DNA of 5,821 nucleotides from JBOGTC01 sp050692055 (GTDB taxonomy: Bacteria; Chloroflexota; Limnocylindria; QHBO01): contig JBOGTC010000120.1 in the NCBI GenBank assembly GCA_050692055.1, positions 1 to 5,821 on the forward strand. The letters are read 5' to 3'. A model generated the notes under the pieces. The model ran no database searches. It worked only from the letters and a program-made list of their open reading frames with translations, and was not told where the DNA came from. Of this stretch, positions 1 to 4,678 are shown piece after piece. Every line of letters starts with the position of its first letter. The stretch's first letter is position 1. The translations under genes were made by a program, and so were the position numbers.

Positions 1-147
1 GAGCACATCAAGATCACCGACAACGCCATCATCCCCCTCAAGGAGCGGGTCGCCGATGCCTACTACGACCCCGTCCAGGCGCTCTGGCGACGACTCACCG
101 GGTCGCGGTCGGACGCGACCGAGCCGCCCGCCAGCGACGACGACTGA
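1..147 (+). CDS. C-terminal end of an unrecognised protein
   Basis: Reading frame 1 is open from the window edge to a TGA at 145-147 and gives the last 48 residues of a protein. The stretch has the composition of a real protein: a mixed hydrophobic and charged segment (NAIIPLKERVADAYYDPVQ) is followed by a tryptophan-containing basic segment, and the end is acidic (three aspartates). Codon third positions are almost all G or C, like the neighbours. No motif identifies the family, so I give no function. The next gene, an RNase HI homologue, starts inside it in another frame if the ATG at 56 is used. The two may therefore be co-transcribed and translationally coupled. The 5' part lies outside the window. 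Confidence 0.7.
   Translation, partial: EHIKITDNAIIPLKERVADAYYDPVQALWRRLTGSRSDATEPPASDDD
40..45 (+). promoter_or_regulatory. Possible ribosome binding site (AAGGAG) for the RNase HI gene
   Basis: AAGGAG lies 10 bases before the ATG at 56. It supports that start although it falls inside the upstream reading frame, where it is also read as Lys-Glu codons. It could be a coincidence, because no other ATG, GTG or TTG occurs in this frame before the conserved RNase H core. Confidence 0.4.
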
Positions 148-559
148 CCAGCTGCGCGTCCTGATTCACACCGATGGCGCCGCCCGCGGCAACCCCGGCC
201 CGGCAGGCGCCGGCGCGGTCCTGCGCGACGCGGCCACCGGCGAGGTCCTCGCCGAGATCGCCGAGCCGCTCGGGCGCGCGACGAACAACGTCGCCGAGTG
301 GACGGCGGTGCTGCTGGCGCTCGAGCAGGCGGCCCGCCTCGGCGCCACGCACGTCGACCTGCGGATGGACTCCGAGCTCGTCGCTCGCCAGATCGCCGGC
401 ACCTACCGCGTCAAGCATCCCGGCCTCATGCCGATCCACGCCCGGGTCATGGAGCTGCTGCAGCGCTTCGCGGGCTATACCGTCGGTCACGTGCCGCGCG
501 AGCTGAACAAGGAGGCGGACCGGCTCTCGAATGTCGCCATCGACGAAAAGGGCATCTGA
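56..559 (+). CDS. rnhA: Ribonuclease HI family protein
   Basis: This protein probably hydrolyses the RNA strand of RNA-DNA hybrids in the cytoplasm, removing primers and R-loops. The 167 residues show an RNase H fold pattern: DGAARGNPGPAG with catalytic Asp40, NNVAEW with Glu81, RMDSELV with Asp105, and HVPRELNKEADRLSN with His145 and Asp155. These correspond to the D-E-D-D metal-binding set and the conserved histidine of the family. The core starts near residue 33 and is the compact type without the basic protrusion of the E. coli enzyme. The first 32 residues are Pro/Thr/Arg-rich, low in complexity and overlap the upstream gene by 92 bases. They may be a real tail, or translation may begin later, for example at CTG 152. 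A lipoprotein gene follows after 40 bases, then rnpB. The symbol follows the family. The exact subfamily is not settled. Confidence 0.93.
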   Translation: MPTTTPSRRSGDDSPGRGRTRPSRPPATTTDQLRVLIHTDGAARGNPGPAGAGAVLRDAATGEVLAEIAEPLGRATNNVAEWTAVLLALEQAARLGATHVDLRMDSELVARQIAGTYRVKHPGLMPIHARVMELLQRFAGYTVGHVPRELNKEADRLSNVAIDEKGI

Positions 560-599
560 GGTTCTGCCGGGAGCCGCTGAGCGGCCTCGGCGGCCAGTC

Positions 600-1154
600 A
601 TGTCGGTGAGGCGCTCCGTCGTCCCGAAGCCGATCGAAGGGGCTGAGTCGAGGATCCGCGGCGGAGCGCTGCTGCTGGTCGGGGGCACGCTGCTCCTGCT
701 GGCCGGCTGCGGCGGCACGCCCCCGTCGGTGGAGTCGTCCGCTCCAACGGAGGCGGCTGCCTCACCGAGCCCGCCGTCCCTTCCGGCGCGCGACCAGCTG
801 GTGCCGGCCGGCGTGGTCGCAGCGACCGAGTGGACGGAGATGGGCAGCCACCCGAGCGAGTTCGATCCGAACGCCGGTCACGCCACTCCGCAGGCTCTGG
901 CCGACGCCTTCGGGGAGGCGTTGCACGCCGGCTACGCGGGGAGCCCGATGCGTCCGGATCTGAATCTCCAGGCGCTCGATGAGTCATCGGATCGCGCCCT
1001 GCTGCTGATCTCAGAGACCGGCGTCGGTGACGACTCGGTCGCCGGGTCGCAGTACGCGCTCATGCTGGTGCAGGAAGAGGATGGCTGGCGGCTCGACGAA
1101 CTGTGGACGCGCGCCCTCTGCCGCCGGGGCGGCGACGCGCAGTTCTGCACCTGA
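600..1154 (+). CDS. Small lipoprotein of unknown function
   Basis: The 184-residue product begins with a basic region followed by a hydrophobic segment ending LLLLAGC, a typical lipobox with the lipidated cysteine at about residue 37. A Ser/Pro/Ala-rich spacer follows, then a folded part from about residue 70. It should sit on the outer face of the cytoplasmic membrane. The C-terminal end has GWRLDELWTRALCRRG and a second cysteine, Cys174 and Cys183, which could form a disulphide outside the cell. I do not recognise the family. The reading frame extends upstream to an ATG at 531 inside the RNase HI gene. I chose ATG 600 because it leaves a normal signal peptide and avoids the overlap. No clear Shine-Dalgarno sequence precedes it, and GTG 606 is possible. 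The stop lies 24 bases before the rnpB -10 box. Confidence 0.8.
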   Translation: MSVRRSVVPKPIEGAESRIRGGALLLVGGTLLLLAGCGGTPPSVESSAPTEAAASPSPPSLPARDQLVPAGVVAATEWTEMGSHPSEFDPNAGHATPQALADAFGEALHAGYAGSPMRPDLNLQALDESSDRALLLISETGVGDDSVAGSQYALMLVQEEDGWRLDELWTRALCRRGGDAQFCT

Positions 1155-1177
1155 TGCGAACAGGCGTTCGAATCGGC

Positions 1178-1183
1178 TACAAT
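1178..1183 (+). promoter_or_regulatory. Promoter -10 box (TACAAT) of rnpB
   Basis: TACAAT matches the sigma-70 -10 consensus at five of six positions and ends 4 to 5 bases before the predicted 5' end of the RNase P RNA (about 1188-1190). This is close to the usual distance to a transcription start. I see no convincing -35 box; the hexamer 17 bases upstream (1155-1160, TGCGAA) matches poorly. The box lies just after the lipoprotein stop codon. Confidence 0.6.
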
Positions 1184-1187
1184 ATCG

Positions 1188-1514
1188 GTCCCTGGAGGCG
1201 GCCGGACGGCCGCGGGCGCATCGGTCGAAAGGCCGCGTCCGAGGAAAGTCCGAGCTCCACAGAGCAGGCTAGCGGGTAACGCCCGTCCGCCGTGAGGCGA
1301 GGACCAGCGCCACAGTGACGATGCCCGTGTTCGCGCGGGAGTGAAACGCGGCAAGCTCTAGCCGGAGCAAGACCGAATAGGAGGGCGGAACCCGGCGTTC
1401 GCGCCGGAGGAGGCGGCTCGCGGAGCCCTCGGGTAGGTCGCACAGATGGATGGCCGTCACCGTCGCCCAGCGCGACGGGACAGAACTCGGCTTACAGGCC
1501 GCCCTCCAGGGACA
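1188..1514 (+). ncRNA. rnpB: RNase P RNA (catalytic subunit)
   Basis: This is the ribozyme that cuts 5' leaders from pre-tRNAs, acting with the RnpA protein. The universal core is plain: GAGGAAAGTCC at 1241 (P4 5' strand), GGGTAACGCCC, GACCAGCGCCACAGTGA, GGAGCAAGACCGAATAGG, GGGTAGG and ACAGAACTCGGCTTA at 1480 (P4 3' strand). Helices I can pair: P1 (1189-1203 with 1497-1512, one bulge), P2 (1205-1211 with 1452-1458), P3 (1213-1219 with 1235-1241, inner GGTC-GAAA-GGCC), P8 (1273-1276 with 1282-1285), P9 with a GTGA loop (1288-1299), P12 with a TTCG loop (1324-1339), P15 (1381-1386 with 1425-1430), a TTCG hairpin inside it (1392-1407), and P19 (1460-1466 with 1472-1478). P13/P14 and P18 are absent. 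Length is about 327 bases, shorter than the roughly 377 of E. coli. Ends are set by P1 pairing and may be off by a few bases. Confidence 0.97.
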
Positions 1515-1545
1515 CCGGCAATCGGCGAGGCGCGGGCAGCGTGAC

Positions 1546-1614
1546 TTGCCAGATTCCAATCACCGCCGGCTTAGGCGACGCAAGAGGCTGATTCGCCCCT
1601 CTGAATCTGGGCAA
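1546..1614. other. Imperfect inverted repeat with two internal hairpins downstream of rnpB
   Basis: An 11-bp arm at 1546-1556 (TTGCCAGATTC) is the reverse complement of 1603-1614 (GAATCTGGGCAA) except for one extra G. Between the arms are two smaller hairpins, 1564-1567 with 1574-1577 (CGCC/GGCG) and 1583-1587 with 1598-1602 (AGAGG/CCTCT). The second abuts the closing stem directly. On paper this is a three-way junction. No T-run follows on either strand, so it is not a standard terminator. It has no conserved tRNA T-arm. It could be a processing or stability element for the rnpB 3' end, or a chance fold in GC-rich DNA. Confidence 0.4.
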
Positions 1615-1684
1615 CCGTATGTCGCGCCCATCCACCGCCGATCGTGAGCGTGCCGAACCCGGCGCTGGTTGGCGTTAGGCAAGA

Positions 1685-1700
1685 ACAGCCACTTGGCTGC
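1685..1700 (-). terminator. Possible terminator for the minus-strand small gene
   Basis: Read leftward, a CAGCC-AAGT-GGCTG hairpin, with one extra G-T pair at its base, is followed by TTCTTG. It lies 24 bases after the TGA of the small minus-strand gene (1724-1726). The stem is short and the T-run is interrupted, so this is a weak call. Confidence 0.35.
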
Positions 1701-1723
1701 CCTTGGGCTGGGTCCGCTGAAAC

Positions 1724-1963
1724 TCAGTCCTCGTCCTCGCGCCAGACCGACCGCGCGGTGCAGGCGTTGCAGATCGGCCGTGCCTCGTCCATGGTGCCCA
1801 GGGGGAGCGGATGATCTGGCCCGCCCAGCAGGCAGTCGACCTGCACCAGCGGTCCATCGGCGGCCGGGAAGAGGCTGACGTGGCGGACGGTGCACCGACG
1901 GATCCGACCGGATCGCGGGATCGGCCGGCGGTCGTTCCCCCTGTCGATCGGGTTCAGTGCCAC
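1724..1963 (-). CDS. Small four-cysteine protein, possible zinc ribbon, function unknown
   Basis: The product is 79 residues, read leftward from a GTG at 1963-1961 to a TGA at 1726-1724. Cysteines fall at residues 24, 44, 65 and 68, the last two in an ICNACTA motif, which suggests a metal-binding or disulphide-held knuckle. The end is acidic (WREDED). There is no signal peptide or membrane segment, so it is probably cytoplasmic. Third codon positions are almost all G or C, as in the sure genes nearby, and that is the main reason to call it real. The plus strand here has only low-complexity frames. GAGG lies 10 bases before the start as a possible ribosome binding site. It is convergent with rnpB and divergent from the gene at 2170. 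I do not recognise the family. A role in DNA or RNA binding is possible but unproven. Confidence 0.65.
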   Translation of the reverse strand: MALNPIDRGNDRRPIPRSGRIRRCTVRHVSLFPAADGPLVQVDCLLGGPDHPLPLGTMDEARPICNACTARSVWREDED

Positions 1964-2011
1964 GGTAGGTTCGCCTCGGTCTTCCGGCGCGCTGCCCGCA
2001 CCGTCTGCAGG

Positions 2012-2041
2012 AGCCTATCGTCGCGCTGACGCAACGCTCAA
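2012..2041 (-). promoter_or_regulatory. Possible promoter of the minus-strand small gene
   Basis: Read leftward, TTGAGC (2041-2036) and TAGGCT (2017-2012) are separated by 18 bases. The -35 matches the sigma-70 consensus at four positions and the -10 at three. Transcription would start near 2005, giving a leader of about 40 bases before the GTG at 1963. Weak evidence. Confidence 0.28.
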
Positions 2042-2104
2042 TGGCGCCTTCGTACCATGGCGGTCATGCCCTCCTGCGTATCGCTCACGCCGCATAGGGA
2101 GCGC

Positions 2105-2110
2105 TAGACT
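2105..2110 (+). promoter_or_regulatory. Possible -10 box (TAGACT) for the 2170 gene
   Basis: TAGACT keeps the T, A and final T of a -10 box plus an A at position four, and lies 60 bases before the TTG start at 2170. No good -35 box is visible upstream. The 206-base stretch between the two divergent genes must hold promoters for both, which makes this location reasonable. Confidence 0.25.
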
Positions 2111-2159
2111 CACCGCGCGGCGGCTGCTCGTCGTGCCTGCCGCCCTGGGGCGCACGGAT

Positions 2160-2166
2160 GGAGGAG
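2160..2166 (+). promoter_or_regulatory. Ribosome binding site GGAGGAG that decides a TTG start
   Basis: GGAGGAG is a near-perfect Shine-Dalgarno sequence. Its GGAGG core ends 5 bases before the TTG at 2170. It supports TTG as the initiation codon, and no ATG or GTG occurs in this frame close by. Confidence 0.75.
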
Positions 2167-2169
2167 TAG

Positions 2170-3069
2170 TTGTTCGGACGACGCAAGCGTGAGGAAGCTG
2201 CCGTCGAGGCCGCCCGCGAGGCGGATCGACGCGCGCTGTTCGCCAAGCTTGCCGAGCGTCCCGAGCACATCTGCCCGTTCCTGGGCCTCTCCTCCGAGCG
2301 CACGGGCTACGTCGACGGTGTCAGCGACGAGCACCGCTGCTACGCCTTCGGCGACCCGGCGCCGCTCTCGGCCGAGCAGCAGACTCGCGTCTGCCAGGAG
2401 CGTGGCTACGGCAACTGCCCGCGCTACCTGCGCGGCGTGCTCGTCATTCCGACCGAGGAGCTCGAGGCGCTGCGGCGGCCGCTTGCACCGGCCGCTCCAC
2501 CACCGCCAGCCCCGCTCGAGGAGCGCCGTCGTCGACCGGCTGCGCTCCTCGTCGTGATCGCCCTGGTGCTGCTGATCGGCGCAGGGGGCGCCGCGGCCTG
2601 GGCACTCCTCGGCGGCGGGTTGGTGGCGACCCCGACCGACTCACCGACAGCCGAGCCCACCGCAGAGCCGACAGCAGCGCCGACAGAGGCGCCGACCCCA
2701 GACCCGACGGCCGAGCCCACCGCAGAGCCGACGGCGGAGCCCACGCCCACGCCGGATCCGACGCCGGTTCCCGGTGACGAGTTCGCGTTCTACGAGGTCT
2801 CCGTTGCCGAAGGCGACTACACGCTCTACGAGGTCAGCGCCGAGGGCGCCGTGGTCACGAGCCGCGCGGCGTCGTTCAGCCGCAGCTCGCAGGCCCAGGT
2901 GGAGCGCGTCGAGGCGTCGAACGGCCTGCTGCACTGGCGGACGCTCGCCGGTGACTACATCGGCCTTTCGTACATCAACCCCGACTCGGGAGACTTCAAT
3001 ATCCGCGCGGTCTACCGCCGGCCCGATGGCTCGCGCAGCTCCGAGCTGCTTCCCGAGGACGAGACCTGA
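2170..3069 (+). CDS. Membrane protein: Cys4 cytoplasmic domain, TM helix, Pro/Thr linker, extracytoplasmic tail
   Basis: The 299-residue product has four parts. Residues 1-30 are charged and helical. Residues 31-95 carry CPFLGL, HRCYAFGDPAPLSAEQQ, VC and NCPRY, with cysteines at 35, 57, 75 and 83. I recall this Cys pattern from Chloroflexota proteins that often carry LysM or similar wall-binding parts; that is from memory. A single membrane helix spans about 124-148, after a basic RRRR that predicts a cytoplasmic N-terminus. Residues 154-201 are PTAEPTAEP-type repeats, a wall-spanning linker. Residues 203-299 are a beta-rich tail (FYEVSVAEGDYTLYEVSAEG) that I cannot assign. The layout suggests linking an internal metal or redox site to the cell surface. 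Function is unknown. The TTG start is fixed by its strong ribosome binding site. The SLH-carboxypeptidase gene follows 7 bases later, so the two are likely one operon. Confidence 0.9.
   Translation: MFGRRKREEAAVEAAREADRRALFAKLAERPEHICPFLGLSSERTGYVDGVSDEHRCYAFGDPAPLSAEQQTRVCQERGYGNCPRYLRGVLVIPTEELEALRRPLAPAAPPPPAPLEERRRRPAALLVVIALVLLIGAGGAAAWALLGGGLVATPTDSPTAEPTAEPTAAPTEAPTPDPTAEPTAEPTAEPTPTPDPTPVPGDEFAFYEVSVAEGDYTLYEVSAEGAVVTSRAASFSRSSQAQVERVEASNGLLHWRTLAGDYIGLSYINPDSGDFNIRAVYRRPDGSRSSELLPEDET
2650..2732 (+). repeat. Direct repeat in the Pro/Thr linker coding sequence
   Basis: A 23-base unit starting GCCGAGCCCACCGCAGAGCC occurs at 2650-2672 and again, without change, at 2710-2732, exactly 60 bases apart. 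It encodes the PTAEPTAEPT part of the linker. The in-frame period of 20 codons suggests a recent duplication or slippage that lengthened the spacer. Shorter copies lie between and after. Confidence 0.8.
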
Positions 3070-3076
3070 GAGCGCG

Positions 3077-4312
3077 GTGGGGAAAGGGATTCTGCAGGCG
3101 GCCATTCCCGTGATCCGGCGAGCGTTGCTGCTGCCGGTCCTCATCGCAACCCTGGCATCCGGGCTGAACCTGTCGCGTCCTGAGCTGGCCGCCGCGGCTA
3201 ACCCCTTCACCGATATCGGCAACTCGCAGTTCGAGGCCGACATCGACTGGCTCTACAGCTCAGGCATTACCCGGGGGTGCGCAGCCACTCGCTTCTGCCC
3301 GGAGGGCACGGTCACCCGCGGCGAGATGGCGGCCTTCCTGGTGCGCATGTTCCATCTGCCGGCGGGCGAGACCGATTTCTTCAGCGACGACGCGCACTCC
3401 ATGTTCGAGGATGACATCAACGCTCTGGCTCGGTCGGGCATCACCGGTGGTTGTGGCAGCGGGCGTTACTGTCCGGATGCCTTCGTCACTCGTGAGCAGA
3501 TGGCGGCCTTCCTGGTGCGAGCCACCCGAGCCGCGCAGACCGATGCCGACTACTTCCTCGACGACGAGCGCAGCCAGTTCGAGGCGGTGATCAACCGCTT
3601 TGCAGCCGCCGGCATGACCAGTGGCTGCGGCGAATACCGCTTCTGCCCAACGAGCAGGGTCACCCGTGGCGAGATGGCGGCCTTCCTGCATCGCGTGGAG
3701 GAGCCGCGAGGTGCGCCACCGGTACTTCCGGACAACGGGCCGCTGCCGTCGTGCAGCTATCAGGACGTGCTGACCGAGCATCGCGCAGCCGGGGACTGGC
3801 CGCGTACCCTGCTCGATCCCATCTACATGGTCCCGTCGAGCTATGTGCCACCGGACCTCGTCTCCACCGCCAGCGCCGGCATCAATGGCGGCTACACCGT
3901 GCGAAGCGTGGCCATCCCGGACCTGCGCGGCATGGCCGATGCGGCTCGCGTGGCTGGCATCGATCTCCGCATCTACTCTGCCTACCGTTCCTATGCTACG
4001 CAGCAGGCCGTCTTCGCGCGCAAGGTGGCGGAGCTCGGCTACGAGGCCGCCCTGCTGCGCTCCGCGCGCCCGGGCCATTCCGAGCACCAGCTGGGCACGA
4101 CGATCGACGTGTCGAACACGCCGGGGGCGTGGGCCTGGCTGGCGGACAACGCCTGGCGGTACGGCTGGGTGATGAGCTATCCGAGCGGCAAGACCTCGGT
4201 CACGTGTTACATCCACGAGCCGTGGCACTATCGCTACGTAGGACGCGAGAGGGCGGCGTCGATTCGCGCCAGCGGCCTGACGCTGCGGGAGTACCTCTGG
4301 CGCATTGGCTGA
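3077..4312 (+). CDS. Secreted protein: three SLH repeats fused to VanY-type D-Ala-D-Ala carboxypeptidase
   Basis: The 411-residue product should trim the terminal D-Ala of peptidoglycan peptides outside the cell while bound to the wall by its SLH repeats. A signal peptide (RRALLLPVLIATLASG, ending LAAAA near residue 41) is followed by SLH repeats at about 42-91, 99-150 and 158-207. Each has a GIT or GMT turn, a C-x5-C pair (68/74, 126/132, 184/190) and VTR-x-x-MAAFL. After a linker, residues 270-390 form the M15B/VanY domain: SAYRSYATQQ (Arg304), PGHSEHQLGTTID, matching SxHxxGxAxD (zinc ligands His337 and Asp344), and EPWHYRYVG (Glu381 and zinc ligand His384). All expected catalytic residues are present. 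GTG 3077 follows the upstream stop by 7 bases. GTG 3110 is an alternative that still keeps the signal peptide. Further upstream the frame only shadows the previous gene. Confidence 0.93.
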   Translation: MGKGILQAAIPVIRRALLLPVLIATLASGLNLSRPELAAAANPFTDIGNSQFEADIDWLYSSGITRGCAATRFCPEGTVTRGEMAAFLVRMFHLPAGETDFFSDDAHSMFEDDINALARSGITGGCGSGRYCPDAFVTREQMAAFLVRATRAAQTDADYFLDDERSQFEAVINRFAAAGMTSGCGEYRFCPTSRVTRGEMAAFLHRVEEPRGAPPVLPDNGPLPSCSYQDVLTEHRAAGDWPRTLLDPIYMVPSSYVPPDLVSTASAGINGGYTVRSVAIPDLRGMADAARVAGIDLRIYSAYRSYATQQAVFARKVAELGYEAALLRSARPGHSEHQLGTTIDVSNTPGAWAWLADNAWRYGWVMSYPSGKTSVTCYIHEPWHYRYVGRERAASIRASGLTLREYLWRIG

Positions 4313-4593
4313 CGCGCCAGACGCACGGACGCTCGCGGCCGATACCGCCTGTCGTTGCCACTGCGCGTGGTGGCTCGCCGGTCTGTCATCCAGTCCCCGG
4401 ATGACTACCTGACAGAGGCGCGGGCACTCGGCGCCAGGCCGCTCCACGCCTCGACGGACGCCTGAGCCGACCCAAGGCTGAAGGGACGCCCGGCACCAAC
4501 CTGCAGCCGCCCCTGACGTTCTCCCACGGGCGGCGAGAAGGCCCAGCCGAGGGTATCCGCCTCGAAATCGGTGGGACCTGGCCAAGAAACCCC
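4313..4593. other. Gene-free stretch with several hairpins, upstream of the mraZ promoter
   Basis: I see no convincing gene here. The open frames on either strand are low-complexity or antisense to neighbours. Three stem-loops stand out: GTCATCC/GGATGAC (4385-4391 with 4399-4405), GCCGCCC/GGGCGGC (4506-4512 with 4528-4534) and CGAGG/CCTCG (4548-4552 with 4560-4564). None is followed by a T-run, so no classical terminator is visible after the carboxypeptidase gene. The first could still act as a 3' end barrier for that transcript. Confidence 0.5.
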
Positions 4594-4621
4594 TTGACGG
4601 GCGGTGATTGCTATGTATAGT
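4594..4621 (+). promoter_or_regulatory. Promoter of the mraZ-rsmH (dcw) operon
   Basis: TTGACG (4594-4599) and TATAGT (4616-4621) match the sigma-70 -35 and -10 consensus at five of six positions each, with a 16-base spacer. This is the best promoter in the window. Transcription should start near 4628, leaving a leader of about 50 bases before the mraZ ATG. The putative MraZ boxes begin at the last base of the -10 box. Confidence 0.8.
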
Positions 4622-4665
4622 GGCGCCCTGTGGTTCCAGATGGGGCCGAATGGGGATAAGTGGTG
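4621..4665 (+). promoter_or_regulatory. Putative MraZ operator: five TGG boxes with 10-bp period
   Basis: TGGCG, TGGTT, TGGGG, TGGGG and TGGTG start at 4621, 4631, 4641, 4651 and 4661, each followed by a 5-base spacer. In E. coli, MraZ is known to bind TGGGN direct repeats separated by 5 bases upstream of its own gene. The two central boxes fit that exactly and the outer ones in part. The array runs from the -10 box across the transcription start to 14 bases before the start codon, a place where binding would block transcription. Confidence 0.75.
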
Positions 4666-4678
4666 ATCGGCTGGACGA

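Noticed and set aside
1177..1559. Two overlapping minus-strand open frames (88 and 96 residues), including an AACKPSSVPSRW-type protein
   Set aside because: They lie antisense to rnpB. Such reading frames are a common false call opposite RNase P RNA genes, and the RNA explains the conservation here.
1546..1614. tRNA or tRNA-like gene
   Set aside because: The closing stem and length of about 69 bases recall a tRNA, but there is no TTC-containing T-arm, no D-arm and no anticodon arm of 5 bp with a 7-base loop.
1450..1647. Plus-strand 65-residue frame with PDSNHRRLRRRK
   Set aside because: It overlaps the 3' third of rnpB and has the low-complexity basic composition of a chance frame.
1560..1895. 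Minus-strand 111-residue frame
   Set aside because: It overlaps the better four-cysteine frame out of phase, is rich in Arg/Pro/Gly and has no recognisable motif.
2774..3076. N-terminal extension of the SLH-VanY protein by 101 residues
   Set aside because: This part is a Ser/Arg-rich shadow of the upstream membrane protein gene, and the signal peptide begins only after 3077.
4385..4405. Rho-independent terminator after the carboxypeptidase gene
   Set aside because: The stem is good (7 bp) but the following bases are TACCTGACAG, with no T-run.
3260..4585. Minus-strand 441-residue open frame
   Set aside because: It is the antisense shadow of the SLH-VanY gene. Its sequence is a low-complexity Arg/Ala/Gly mix and shows no domain, while the plus frame has clear motifs.
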